A DNA stretch of 64,000 bases from Pseudomonas uvaldensis (GTDB lineage: Bacteria > Pseudomonadota > Gammaproteobacteria > Pseudomonadales > Pseudomonadaceae), in contig NZ_JAIWKS010000001.1 of NCBI RefSeq assembly GCF_021271205.1, positions 682,001 to 746,000 on the forward strand, in the 5' to 3' direction. A program made the translations under genes and the position numbers. This document shows, piece by piece, positions 28,854 through 37,526 of this stretch. Below the pieces are notes generated by a model. The model had not been told where the DNA came from. It worked only from the letters and a program-made list of their open reading frames with translations, and did no database searches. How positions within the stretch are numbered: the first letter of the stretch is position 1; each line of letters starts with the position of its first letter.

Positions 28854-29546
28854 CTAAACCGGCGGCAATCGCCAATCGATCGGCGCCTCGCCGTGCTGTT
28901 CGAGAAACTTGTTGGCACGGCTGAAATGCCCGCAACCCAGGAAACCACGATAAGCCGACAACGGCGACGGGTGAACCGAAGTCAATACCAGATGCTTGGT
29001 TGTATCGATCAGTTTCTGTTTGCTCTGAGCATGGGCTCCCCATAACAGGAACACCAGATTCGGCTGATGTTCGCTGACCACCTCGATGACCCTGTCGGTA
29101 AAATGTTGCCAGCCCTTGCCCGCATGGGAATTGGCGTTGGCGCGCTCCACGGTCATGGTGGTGTTGAGCAGCAATACGCCCTGGTCGGCCCAGCTTTGCA
29201 GGTAACCGTGGTTGGGGATGTCGATGTTCAGGTCGCGTTTGAGCTCCTTGAAAATGTTCACCAGCGACGGCGGCGCCGGCACGCCTGGTTGTACCGAAAA
29301 GCACAGACCATGTGCCTGGCCTGGGCCATGATACGGATCCTGGCCCAGGATCACGACCTTGACCTTGTCCAGGGGTGTCGAATTGAGCGCATTGAAAATC
29401 AGGGACGCCGGTGGATAAATCTGCTTGCCGGCCGCGTATTCCTGGCGCAGGAATTCGCGCAACTGAGCCATGTAGGGTTGGTCGAACTCGGCGCGCAGTG
29501 CCTGCTTCCAGCTCGGCTCGAGTTTGATACGGTCGTCAGCAGCCAT
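28854..29546 (-). CDS. ung: Uracil-DNA glycosylase
   Basis: 230 residues, family 1 UDG. It removes uracil from DNA. The catalytic water-activating Asp is in '[18 protein letters not shown]', and the minor-groove loop is '[14 protein letters not shown]' with the catalytic His. The start is [13 protein letters not shown] at 29546; the open frame upstream of this lacks homology. Confidence 0.97.
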   Translation of the reverse strand: MAADDRIKLEPSWKQALRAEFDQPYMAQLREFLRQEYAAGKQIYPPASLIFNALNSTPLDKVKVVILGQDPYHGPGQAHGLCFSVQPGVPAPPSLVNIFKELKRDLNIDIPNHGYLQSWADQGVLLLNTTMTVERANANSHAGKGWQHFTDRVIEVVSEHQPNLVFLLWGAHAQSKQKLIDTTKHLVLTSVHPSPLSAYRGFLGCGHFSRANKFLEQHGEAPIDWRLPPV

Positions 29547-29689
29547 GATTGCACCCTGTAAAAACAATGGGCGCACCCTAGGAAAGCTCACGAGGCTTGT
29601 CAATTGATCCGACAGGGCTTTGGTGTCCGACCCGACATTTTCCTGAGTAGCAGTCATACTGACTATTCAATTTTCTGATCGAGGTCACG

Positions 29690-30802
29690 ATGAATCTGCA
29701 CTTCGAAGAACTCATCGGCATCGACGGTGCCCGTATCGGCATCGCCACCCTGGATGCCGAAAAATCCTTGAACGCCCTGTCCCTTCCCATGATCAACGCG
29801 CTGCGTGATCGCCTCGATGCGTGGGCCCGAGAGCCACAAGTCGTCTGTGTGTTGTTGCGTGGCAAAGGCACCAAAGCGTTCTGCGCCGGCGGTGAAGTCC
29901 GCAGCCTGGTGGAAGCCTGCCGTGCCCATCCCGGCGAAGTGCCAACGTTGGCGGCACAGTTTTTCGCCGCGGAATACCGTCTGGACTTCAATCTTCATAC
30001 CTACCCCAAGCCATTGATGTGCTGGGGTCACGGCTATGTACTCGGCGGCGGCATGGGCTTGCTGCAAGGTGCAAGCACGCGAATCGTCACGCCCAGCAGC
30101 CGCCTGGCGATGCCGGAAATCAGCATCGGCTTGTATCCGGACGTCGGCGCCAGCTGGTTCCTGTCCCGCCTGCCGGGCAAGTTGGGCCTGTTTCTTGGCC
30201 TGACCGGCGCTCATATGAATGCTCGAGACGCCATCGACCTGGGCCTGGCCGACCGTTTCCTGCTGGACAACCAACAGGACGATCTGATCGAAGGGCTGCT
30301 TCAGCTCAACTGGCAGGAAAAGACCGACATGCAGCTCAACAGCCTGCTCAAGGCGTTGCAGCAAGAGGCGCTCGATCAACGGCCTGAAGCCCAATGGCTA
30401 CCGCGCCGGCAGCAAATCGACGAATGGCTGGATGTCAGCGATATACGTTGCGCCTGGAAAGCCCTCAGTCTGCTGGTCGAACATCAAGACCCGTTGATTG
30501 CCCGGGCAGCCAGGACCATGACTGAAGGATCGCCCTTGACCGCTCATCTGGTATGGGAACAGATCGAACGGGCCCGGCATCTTTCGCTGGCCGGCGTGTT
30601 CCGCATGGAATACACGATGAGCCTCAACTGCTGTCGACATCCCGAATTCAGCGAAGGCGTGCGGGCCCGGCTGATCGACAAGGATCACAAGCCACGCTGG
30701 CACTGGCCGGACATCAATTCCGTACCTGAGGCGGCGGTGCAAGCGCACTTTTACAAGGCCTGGGAGGGCCGGCATCCGCTGGCGGATCTGCCCAATGAGT
30801 AA
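29690..30802 (+). CDS. Enoyl-CoA hydratase/isomerase family, 3-hydroxyisobutyryl-CoA hydrolase-like
   Basis: 370 residues, a crotonase fold with the long C-terminal part of HIBYL-CoA hydrolases. The oxyanion hole is formed by 'FCAGGEVRSL' and 'GHGYVLGGGMGLLQGA'. The segment 'MPEISIGLYPDVGASWFLSR' carries the Glu and Asp typical of hydrolases rather than hydratases. It probably acts in valine degradation, cleaving 3-hydroxyisobutyryl-CoA. It is isolated from other valine genes, so a role on another acyl-CoA cannot be excluded. Confidence 0.84.
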   Translation: MNLHFEELIGIDGARIGIATLDAEKSLNALSLPMINALRDRLDAWAREPQVVCVLLRGKGTKAFCAGGEVRSLVEACRAHPGEVPTLAAQFFAAEYRLDFNLHTYPKPLMCWGHGYVLGGGMGLLQGASTRIVTPSSRLAMPEISIGLYPDVGASWFLSRLPGKLGLFLGLTGAHMNARDAIDLGLADRFLLDNQQDDLIEGLLQLNWQEKTDMQLNSLLKALQQEALDQRPEAQWLPRRQQIDEWLDVSDIRCAWKALSLLVEHQDPLIARAARTMTEGSPLTAHLVWEQIERARHLSLAGVFRMEYTMSLNCCRHPEFSEGVRARLIDKDHKPRWHWPDINSVPEAAVQAHFYKAWEGRHPLADLPNE

Positions 30803-30814
30803 AAGCACTGGATG

Positions 30815-30848
30815 AAACCTGTGGGGGCGAGCCTGCTCCCACAGGTTT
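30815..30848. repeat. Single REP-like hairpin
   Basis: Perfect 11-bp arms AAACCTGTGGG (30815-30825) and CCCACAGGTTT (30838-30848) flank a REP core fragment (ggcgagcctgct). Confidence 0.72.
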
Positions 30849-30863
30849 GGTTGCACGCACAAA

Positions 30864-30888
30864 AAAGCGGCGCTCAATGCGCCGCTTT
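30864..30888. terminator. Bidirectional Rho-independent terminator
   Basis: A 10-bp stem AAAGCGGCGC/GCGCCGCTTT around TCAAT, preceded by an A run and lying between two convergent genes. Confidence 0.88.
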
Positions 30889-30902
30889 CAACTGTCTGAA
30901 GA

Positions 30903-31289
30903 TCAGCGGTGACTGCCCCGTCCACCATGATCGCCCCGTCCCCGATGATCATGCCTGCCACGCCGATTGTCATCCCAACCGCCTCGGTCACGGCCGTCCC
31001 AGCCGCCGCGATGCGGGTAGGACCGATAGGCTGCCCGCGGTGGAGAATAGTAGCGGGGGCCGTGTTGGTAGTAGCGCGGAGGCGAGTAGTAGCGTGGCGC
31101 CGGTTGGTAATAGCGTGGTGCGTAATAGCCACGCGGAGCCGAATAGTAATAACTGCCGCCGCCGTAATAGACCGGCGCCGGTGAGGTGTAGACTTCGGAA
31201 CGGTAATAGCTCGTGTCTCCGTCGTAATAAGGCACGCAGGCCGAAAGAGTCAAACCGAAAAACGCAGTAAGCAGCAGTCGTCGATACAT
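30903..31289 (-). CDS. Tyrosine-rich lipoprotein with Y-Y-x-P repeats
   Basis: 128 residues. The signal peptide ends in a lipobox, TLSAC (Cys18), so it is probably outer-membrane anchored. The mature part is unusual. Residues 40-90 are a run of short repeats of the type RYYxPxP / YYSPPRYY, rich in Tyr, Pro and Arg. Residues 93-128 are a Gly/Arg/Asp/His-rich tail (GWDGRDRGGWDDNRRGR). No enzyme domain is seen. Similar proteins occur in pseudomonads as hypothetical lipoproteins. The low complexity suggests a surface or structural role (inference). Confidence 0.78.
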   Translation of the reverse strand: MYRRLLLTAFFGLTLSACVPYYDGDTSYYRSEVYTSPAPVYYGGGSYYYSAPRGYYAPRYYQPAPRYYSPPRYYQHGPRYYSPPRAAYRSYPHRGGWDGRDRGGWDDNRRGRHDHRGRGDHGGRGSHR

Positions 31290-31520
31290 GGCGGCCTCCT
31301 GGACCGCGGATGGGCCACATCAGCGACGCTGATGGGCGGCAGTCATTTGTGGGTGACTGACGCATAGTCAGACAGCCAAAACGGCATCTGGTGCGTTTTA
31401 GCAATAAGTCGAAACATGTAGCGTTTTGCCCATTCGCCTCCTCGCTGCGGCGACAAATCCCGTCGCCATTTGCCACGAGCCACTAAACTGATTGCATCCA
31501 TCGCCGTTCAGGGAATTGCC

Positions 31521-32267
31521 ATGTCGCCTCGTTCGCCGTTGTATTCCCAACGTAAACCGCTTCTGATGCTGACGGCCCTGCTGAGTGTGGGTTTCCTGGT
31601 GGTTTCATTGCTGGGCTATTACCTCACCCCTACCTCGGTGCGGGACAATCTACTCAAAGTGCTGTATCTGAACCTCCTGATTGGCCTGTTGATCACGGTG
31701 ACGGTGATGGCAGTCCTGTATCGAATGCTCAACGGCTTTCAGCTACGCATCGACGCCCAGGCCACGCTTGACAGCCTGACCGAACTGCCCAACCGCCGAG
31801 GCTTCGATCTGCTGGCTGTGCAGGCACTCCACGAAGCACAGCGCGAACCCAGGCCCTTGACGGCGCTGTTACTGGAACTGGACGATTTCAAACGACTGGA
31901 CGCCGTTCACGGTCACATGGTCTGCGACCAGCTGTTGAACGGGTTTGCCCGCGACCTGTCCGACACCCTTCGGCATTCAGACATCGTCTGTCGCTGGAGC
32001 ACCGAAGCCTTTGTCGTACTGCTCAAAGACACTGACGGACAGACCGGTCTGAAGATCGCCGAGAAAATTCGCCAACACATCGAAAACCAGCGCTATTACT
32101 GCAGCGGAAAACAGCTATGTGTGACCGTTAGCATCGGCGCTACCACACTGCAGGACGAAGACACCTTGCACAACCTGCTGTCCCGAGCCGATCATGCGTT
32201 GCAACGCGCCCGACAGACCGGAAGCAACCGGACCTGCATGGAAATGCCCCACTCCAGCTATGAATAA
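31521..32267 (+). CDS. Membrane-anchored GGDEF-domain protein, degenerate active site
   Basis: 248 residues from ATG 31521, chosen because it begins directly before two TM helices (LLMLTALLSVGFLVVSLLGY and LLIGLLITVTVMAVLYRML). A GGDEF domain follows from residue 80 (LDSLTELPNRRGFD). Where GG(D/E)EF should be, the sequence reads WSTEAF. Catalytic diguanylate cyclase activity is therefore unlikely. It may bind GTP or act as a receptor. It overlaps the Cys-rich gene by 8 bp. Confidence 0.83.
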   Translation: MSPRSPLYSQRKPLLMLTALLSVGFLVVSLLGYYLTPTSVRDNLLKVLYLNLLIGLLITVTVMAVLYRMLNGFQLRIDAQATLDSLTELPNRRGFDLLAVQALHEAQREPRPLTALLLELDDFKRLDAVHGHMVCDQLLNGFARDLSDTLRHSDIVCRWSTEAFVVLLKDTDGQTGLKIAEKIRQHIENQRYYCSGKQLCVTVSIGATTLQDEDTLHNLLSRADHALQRARQTGSNRTCMEMPHSSYE

Positions 32268-32478
32268 ACCTGATCTCTGCCCAGCCTGCGGCGCCCCCAA
32301 TGACTGCTCCCTGGCTAACCCGATAACAGCCGACCGGGCCTGTTGGTGCTATGGGGTGAACATCGACCCGACCGTGCTCGAAGCCTTGCCAGCCGAGCTG
32401 CGCGACAAATCCTGCCTGTGCCCGCGATGCGCCCGGGTGGACGACCAATTGCGCGCCGATGCCCGACCGATCGCGTAA
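32260..32478 (+). CDS. Cysteine-rich CWC family small protein
   Basis: 72 residues with seven cysteines (CPACGAPNDC, then CWCYG and CLCPRC). The C-W-C motif names the family. The paired cysteines look like a zinc or redox centre, but no function is known. The start ATGAATAA overlaps the stop of the GGDEF gene, implying coupled translation. The rsuA gene follows after 36 bp. Confidence 0.82.
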   Translation: MNKPDLCPACGAPNDCSLANPITADRACWCYGVNIDPTVLEALPAELRDKSCLCPRCARVDDQLRADARPIA

Positions 32479-32514
32479 GATGCACGCCCTCCGCTTTCTT
32501 GTCTGAACTGCCCC

Positions 32515-33207
32515 ATGCGCGTTGACCGTTTCCTCAGCAACCTGCCGCGTTTCAATCGCCAACAGGCCCGGCTGTTGCTGGTGGAACGTCGGGTGCGGAT
32601 CGACGGCCAGGTGGTCAGCGACCCTCTTGCTCAGGTCCGAGCGTTCAGCCGTGTCGAGGTCGACGACCAACTGCTGCAGGCAGGCCGACCGGCGCGCTAT
32701 TACATGCTGCACAAACCTGCCGGCTGTGTCAGCGCCACCCGTGACCCGCAGCACCCGACCGTGCTCGACTGGCTGCACGAACCGGACAAGGACGAGCTGC
32801 ACATCGCCGGACGTCTGGACTTCAATACCACGGGGCTGATGCTGATCACCAATGACGGCAACTGGTCGCGACGCCTGACCCAACCCCAGACCAAATTGCC
32901 AAAGGTCTACTACGTCGAGACCGAGCAAACCATCACCGCCGAATACGCGGTTACCTTCACCCGCGGCCTGTACTTCGCCTTCGAAGACCTCACGACCCAG
33001 CCGGCGGAGCTGACGGTGCTGGGGCCCAATTCGGCGCGGCTGAGCATCGTTGAAGGGCGTTACCATCAGGTCAAGCGCATGTTCGGCCACTTCGATAACA
33101 AGGTGTTGCGCCTGCACCGGGAACGCATGGGCCCTTTGGTGCTGGATGCCGATCTCGAGCCCGGCCAATACCGCGCGTTGAGTCCCGAGGAAATCCGCTC
33201 GATCTGA
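32515..33207 (+). CDS. rsuA: 16S rRNA pseudouridine-516 synthase
   Basis: 230 residues: an S4-like RNA-binding domain (residues 1-55, RVDRFLSNLPRFNRQQARLL) and the RsuA/RluB catalytic domain. The catalytic Asp is in 'HIAGRLDFNTTGLMLITN'. The C-terminal 'EGRYHQVKRMFGHFDNKV' is characteristic. It converts U516 of 16S rRNA to pseudouridine. RluE/F-type specificity is less likely given the length. Confidence 0.92.
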   Translation: MRVDRFLSNLPRFNRQQARLLLVERRVRIDGQVVSDPLAQVRAFSRVEVDDQLLQAGRPARYYMLHKPAGCVSATRDPQHPTVLDWLHEPDKDELHIAGRLDFNTTGLMLITNDGNWSRRLTQPQTKLPKVYYVETEQTITAEYAVTFTRGLYFAFEDLTTQPAELTVLGPNSARLSIVEGRYHQVKRMFGHFDNKVLRLHRERMGPLVLDADLEPGQYRALSPEEIRSI

Positions 33208-33518
33208 TCGATGACCGCTTGGCAGAAAGTGTCGAACAATTTCCAGAAGACCACTTGCGCAACGGCAATACCCCTGCTTGAATCAAGCCGTCGGCCGAAA
33301 TGTGACCGATGAGTCACCCCATACCTCTAAGAAACTTTTTGTCGGTACGAACCCTTTGGTTCCGCCTTGCCCACCGACAATCTGCCCGCCTATAACAACA
33401 CCCGTCGACCGGCTTCCGTGGATCGACATGGGCCTTGATCATTCAGGCGTATGCCTACCTGTCACATTGCCCGTGCAATCTCATTGCGCGCATACCCGCT
33501 TGCCAGGAGTTCTATGAC
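33208..33518. other. Intergenic region before phaG
   Basis: 311 bp. It should contain the phaG promoter. No gene is supported and I did not find a convincing sigma-54 -24/-12 box, although phaG genes are RpoN-dependent in some pseudomonads. Confidence 0.45.
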
Positions 33519-34403
33519 ATGAGGCCAGAAATCGCTGTGCTGGATATACAAGGTCAGTATCGGGTTTACACGGAGTTCTATCGCGCAGACGCCGCGCAGA
33601 AGACCATTATCCTGGTCAACGGCTCGCTGGCCACCACTGCGTCGTTCGCGCAGACCGTCAAAAACCTCTACCCACAATTCAACGTGGTGCTGTACGACCA
33701 GCCCTACGCGGGCAAGTCCAAACCCCACAACCGGCACGAGAAAATGCTGACAAAGGAGGATGAAGGCCAGATCCTGCTGGAACTGATCGACCATTTCGCC
33801 GCCGAGCATGTGCTGTCGTTTTCCTGGGGAGGTACGGCCGCCCTGAGTGCCTTGGCTCAACGCCCACGGCGCATCGAAAAAGCCGTGATCAGCTCGTTCT
33901 CCCCGGTGCTCAACACCCCAATGCGCGACTACCTGGAACGTGGTGTCGACTACCTGAGCAACCTGGATCGCGACCGGGTCGGACACTTGGTCAACAACAC
34001 CATCGGCAAGCATCTGCCGCCGTTGTTCAAGCGCTTCAACTATCGTCACGTCAGCAGCCTGGCCGAACACGAATATGGGCAGATGCACTTCCACATCAGC
34101 GAAGTGCTTCACAGCGACTTGCGGTGCTACGTCAGCGCGGCGAAGAAAATCAACGTGCCGGTGCTGTTCCTCAACGGCGAATGGGACGAATACACCACCC
34201 CCGCCGACGCCAGGCTTTTCGCCGACCACGTGCAAGACAGCTCTTTCAGCACGGTGCAGGCAACCGGACACTTCCTGGACATGGAACACAAGGCCGCCTG
34301 CCGCGACAGCCGCAACGCCCTATTGGATTTCCTCCAGCCCACCCGCCACGAGAGCCGGCCACGCTATAGCTACGTGCAGGATTACCATGCACTGGCAATC
34401 TGA
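33519..34403 (+). CDS. phaG: (R)-3-hydroxydecanoyl-ACP:CoA transacylase / thioesterase PhaG
   Basis: 294 residues starting MRPEIAVLDIQGQYRVYTEF, the recognisable N-terminus of P. putida PhaG (295 aa). An alpha/beta-hydrolase fold with nucleophile Ser102 in 'FSWGG', plus 'YDQPYAGKSKPHNR' and the C-terminal 'GHFLDMEHKAAC' with the catalytic His. PhaG diverts 3-hydroxyacyl chains from fatty acid synthesis to medium-chain polyhydroxyalkanoates. The related RhlA makes rhamnolipid precursors, but the N- and C-termini fit PhaG. A GGAG lies about 10 bases before the ATG. Last clear core gene before the tRNA-Gly locus. Confidence 0.93.
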   Translation: MRPEIAVLDIQGQYRVYTEFYRADAAQKTIILVNGSLATTASFAQTVKNLYPQFNVVLYDQPYAGKSKPHNRHEKMLTKEDEGQILLELIDHFAAEHVLSFSWGGTAALSALAQRPRRIEKAVISSFSPVLNTPMRDYLERGVDYLSNLDRDRVGHLVNNTIGKHLPPLFKRFNYRHVSSLAEHEYGQMHFHISEVLHSDLRCYVSAAKKINVPVLFLNGEWDEYTTPADARLFADHVQDSSFSTVQATGHFLDMEHKAACRDSRNALLDFLQPTRHESRPRYSYVQDYHALAI

Positions 34404-34462
34404 AGGCGAGTCCTCGCGAGCAAGCCCCGCGCCTATGTGCAGGGGCTTGCCCGCGAACGACC
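34404..34462. repeat. Degenerate REP pair
   Basis: cctcgcgagcaagccccgcg (34412-) and caggggcttgcccgcgaacg (34440-) are inverse-related REP cores with mismatches. Confidence 0.6.
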
Positions 34463-34559
34463 GCTCTGGCTTGTGCGCTGGCAGGACGGATGGACTCGTC
34501 GCAGGTAAAGAAAAACTTCAAATCCGCGCCTACATCTGGTACAAAGTCAGCCGCCCAGA

Positions 34560-34613
34560 GCGGGTGTCGTATAATGGCATTACTCCAGCTTCCCAAGCTG
34601 ATAACGAGGGTTC
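34560..34613 (+). pseudogene. Truncated tRNA-Gly (CCC), disrupted in T arm
   Basis: The sequence follows a tRNA-Gly through the acceptor 5' strand (GCGGGTG), D arm, anticodon arm (CCAGC TTCCCAA GCTGA-like, anticodon CCC) and variable loop up to GAGGGTTC. After 34613 the expected GATTCCC...CACCCGCTCCA is missing and unrelated sequence (TTATTGGACATGCC) follows. No acceptor 3' strand exists, so it cannot make a tRNA. An intact tRNA-Gly with the same anticodon begins 44 bp further on. Best explained as the 5' remnant of the original gene after integration in its T arm. Confidence 0.78.
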
Positions 34614-34656
34614 TTATTGGACATGCCGTTTTAGTGCACCGTGAAGGCAAGAAAAT

Positions 34657-34730
34657 GCGGGTATAGTTGAATGGTACAACTATAGCTTCCCAAGCTATCG
34701 GTGAGGGTTCGATTCCCTCTACCCGCTCCA
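34657..34730 (+). tRNA. tRNA-Gly (CCC)
   Basis: 74 nt with a complete cloverleaf. The acceptor arm GCGGGTA pairs with TACCCGC, then T and encoded CCA. The anticodon loop is TTCCCAA between ATAGC and GCTAT. The T arm reads GAGGG TTCGATT CCCTC. It decodes GGG. Sequence differences from the broken copy upstream are concentrated in the D and anticodon stems, so it is not a simple recent duplicate. Confidence 0.95.
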
Positions 34731-35214
34731 CCTTCCAGCCAGTGTTGTCGGGCCTTCCAGGGGATCCCCCCTCAATCAGGAAGCCTCGGAAAGCCTCATA
34801 GCAGTCCCTACATTCAAGCTCCCAAGCCCTCCCCTAGAGTCACCAAAATTTGGTGCACCGTCGGCGCCGTCCAGAATCACGAATCGACAGACCATCGCCC
34901 TCCTTGGGCCACCAAATAAACCCCAAAAATCTCATTTCCGTACCAAGCCTGGATCACCAACCAGCTCATCATCGTGCGTCCCAGAATGGCGCTCCGGAAT
35001 GACGCTCCGGACTAGCGCGCCAGAGTGTCGCCCAGAATTCCGCCTCAGAAGACGACCCAGAATTCCCGAAAGGGAGTGAGCAGAACGGTCAGCCCTCCCC
35101 CTCGAAAATCACCTCGACGTCGACAGGGCTCCAAACGACCACCAGCATTCATTTCAATCTTCAGTCGTTCCCCACCTTCCGATCGCGCTCCTGAACATGA
35201 TCACAATAGCGCTC
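34731..35214. other. Non-coding stretch after tRNA-Gly with degenerate short repeats
   Basis: 484 bp with no credible gene. Between about 34979 and 35060 a short motif of the type ccagaatgNcgct recurs several times with drift and a spacing of 13-16 bp. Likely the boundary zone of the integrated region. Confidence 0.5.
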
Positions 35215-36021
35215 CTAACCACGATCACGCTCACGTTGGCGGTAGCGCTTTACAAAGGTGGATTCGATCAATTCTTCAACTCCCAGCCCAAGCCCGCAGT
35301 TTACCAACGAAGCCATAGAACTATCGGACAGTGAAAAATCATCGGGAATAAAGCCGATATTCTCCGCCCTGTTCCTATCAAGTTCTGCTTCAAACGCTTT
35401 CAAGAAGTCAGCCAGCCCAGGGCGACGAGCTTCAGTTGCTGCATTTGCAGCGGAGTCATCAGCAACTGTTACTGCATTAGCCGCATTGATGCCAATCTGC
35501 GCCACCACCTTACTTATGGAAGGCCAATACTTGAGATCATATTGATAGGTCAAGCTATCTAACTTCTTCTTCAGGTGAGACCTGAAAAGCCCATTATCCT
35601 CGGAAGCATCTTCAACGACATCCATAATATGGTAGTAGGTATCACTATTAAAACTAGACACCTCTTTAACCCGAGTGCGCTGCGAGAGCAGCTCCGAGAG
35701 CAACTCTGAAACTTTTACAATTCGCACATTCAACTCAGTGAGCTTATCCCGATCCTTGCGAGCTTCTTTGGTCTTTCCAGGATTCCAGGAGTACACCGCA
35801 TTTGTGAAAACGTCGAAGAATGATTTCAGCGCCCTAGGCTGTTCAGCCAACTCGGCATGCAGCTCCACGTAGACATCAGCGAGTTCAGTGGAGCGCCCCA
35901 GCAGACCTTCAATGATCCGATTGATACTGCGCCAGATACCGTGCTCCTCGTTATATTTAAAGTCCTCACGCAAAATATTTTCACACGCTTCGATTGCAGC
36001 AGAACGACCTTTAACATCCAT
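35215..36021 (-). CDS. Uncharacterised helical protein
   Basis: 268 residues from ATG 36021, with GAGG about 9 bases upstream. I do not recognise the family. The sequence is mostly helical and charged, with no signal peptide or TM segment, and a coiled-coil-like stretch near 120-150 (KDRDKLTELNVRIVKVSELL). Ala-rich residues occur near 215. The in-frame extension upstream of 36021 is hydrophobic but lacks a start signal and is probably not translated. First gene inside the accessory region; AT-richer than the core genes. Confidence 0.6.
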   Translation of the reverse strand: MDVKGRSAAIEACENILREDFKYNEEHGIWRSINRIIEGLLGRSTELADVYVELHAELAEQPRALKSFFDVFTNAVYSWNPGKTKEARKDRDKLTELNVRIVKVSELLSELLSQRTRVKEVSSFNSDTYYHIMDVVEDASEDNGLFRSHLKKKLDSLTYQYDLKYWPSISKVVAQIGINAANAVTVADDSAANAATEARRPGLADFLKAFEAELDRNRAENIGFIPDDFSLSDSSMASLVNCGLGLGVEELIESTFVKRYRQRERDRG

Positions 36022-36268
36022 TTTAAAAACCTCAATTAATTGATAAGCCGATGATAAGGTTTCAGCAGTGAGGTGTCGGTACCTATCCGAAAAAAATCTC
36101 TCCGTTATAGGTACCCTCAGCGCGAACCATCCACCATCCAACCCGAGCAGAGCATAAGCCCAACCATCAAGCCAAAACCAAAAGCGAAGCGACAGATAAT
36201 CAAACAGCGCCCCTGTCCAAATAATCCGACAACAACTAATCCCACTCACCAAGCCCCGCAACCCAATC

Positions 36269-36295
36269 AGCTTTACTTTACATTCCAGTAAAGCT
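36269..36295. promoter_or_regulatory. Inverted repeat, candidate TetR operator
   Basis: Perfect 9-bp arms AGCTTTACT and AGTAAAGCT separated by TTACATTCC, 73 bp before the TetR start and in the divergent region with the 35215 gene. The size and position fit an autoregulatory TetR operator (inference). Confidence 0.5.
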
Positions 36296-36367
36296 AATCA
36301 CACAAACATGGGTGGCGAATCGCATCTCTTTCAGTAACACTTAACCTACTCTGCACAGGTAATCGAA

Positions 36368-37012
36368 ATGAACGCCACTTCCTCCCCAGTCGACGAGTTG
36401 CTCAACCCAGGCGAGAGCGCCTCTCGTCCAGTCCGGATTTTGGCCGCTGCGGGCAGGATGTTCATCGAGCACGGGTACGAAGGGGCCAGCATGGAGGAAA
36501 TTGCCAAGGCTGCAGCGGTGACCCGTCAGACTCTGTACAACCGCTTCCCCGAGGGCAAGGAGTCACTGTTCGTGGCGGTGGCGGAACGTATGTGGAAGGC
36601 CTTCCCGGCTATGCACGTGCCGACCGATGAGGGCGCACTGGCTGACCCCAGGAATGGACTGATGCAGATCGCTACCGAGTTTGCGTGCTTCTGGTCTGGG
36701 CCTACGGCAGCCGACTTCCTGCGCATGGTCTTCATGGAAGGTCGACGGTTCCCCGTGCTTGCGTACCGCTTTGACGAGGTTATCCAGGGGCCAGCTATGG
36801 CTGCCATCAGCGAGTATCTCGCCGAACTGGCACGACGAGGCATCCTGTCAGTTCAAGTGCCTGAGGCTGACGCCCGCTACTTCATGCAGACGCTCGATGG
36901 CGGGGTTCTCCTGAAACAGATTAGAGCCAACGGCGAGCCGCTTGCCCGCCAGGAGATCGAGCAAATCGTGGAGAGCACCGTAGATGCCTTCCTGCGATTG
37001 CTCCGGCACTGA
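36368..37012 (+). CDS. TetR/AcrR-family regulator (AefR-like)
   Basis: 214 residues. The N-terminal helix-turn-helix is 'YEGASMEEIAKAAAVTRQTL' followed by 'YNRFPEGKESLF' (residues 38-70). The C-terminal part with 'FLRMVFMEGRRFPVLAYRFD' resembles the TetR_C_7/AefR-type ligand domain. It has no adjacent transporter or enzyme gene on its own strand, so the regulated target is likely the divergent gene or itself. Confidence 0.85.
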   Translation: MNATSSPVDELLNPGESASRPVRILAAAGRMFIEHGYEGASMEEIAKAAAVTRQTLYNRFPEGKESLFVAVAERMWKAFPAMHVPTDEGALADPRNGLMQIATEFACFWSGPTAADFLRMVFMEGRRFPVLAYRFDEVIQGPAMAAISEYLAELARRGILSVQVPEADARYFMQTLDGGVLLKQIRANGEPLARQEIEQIVESTVDAFLRLLRH

Positions 37013-37177
37013 GATCCTGCAGGCCGGGCAGAAGATCGTTTCCTGCCTGCAGGACAAACACCATGCCACGAGCGTTAGAACGACTATGTCGGATCTGATG
37101 GCCCCTCTAGGGACAGCGTGAGAGGGCTCCTCCTAGAGCCCCTCCTCCACAGCTTCCAGCTAAAACCTAAGGTCAAC

Positions 37178-37408
37178 TCACCCCTTGGGTGGATGGGGAT
37201 CATTGCCGTACGAATCCCGCTCTCTGATCTTGCTATCCCTTCCATGGATCAGCACTTCGCTCTTTTGATTCTGCGCGATCGCCCGCGCCGCATCGGCGGC
37301 TTCCTGTTGAGTTCGATGATGAGATGTATCCTTGGAGTTGCCTTCGCCCCGGACTGCCCAGCCATCGTCGCGCTTCACCACATGTTGGTTTTTACCTTTG
37401 CCTGCCAT
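37178..37408 (-). CDS. DUF2188-domain small protein
   Basis: 76 residues, hydrophilic. The pattern 'NQHVVKRDDGWAVRGEGN' then 'TQQEAADAARAIAQNQKSEV' and 'IHGRDSKIRERDSYGNDPHP' is the DUF2188 domain. A CGAGGTG ribosome-binding site lies 6 bases upstream. The family is common on plasmids and islands; function unknown. Confidence 0.8.
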   Translation of the reverse strand: MAGKGKNQHVVKRDDGWAVRGEGNSKDTSHHRTQQEAADAARAIAQNQKSEVLIHGRDSKIRERDSYGNDPHPPKG

Positions 37409-37526
37409 GAGACACCTCGCTCAATAAGGGGTATCTGAAAAGTTAGCAGTTCGCCCCACAAACACAACATATAGCACCAAAAAAAACCAAGAGGCACATC
37501 ATATAGTAGACAAATCCTAAAAACGC

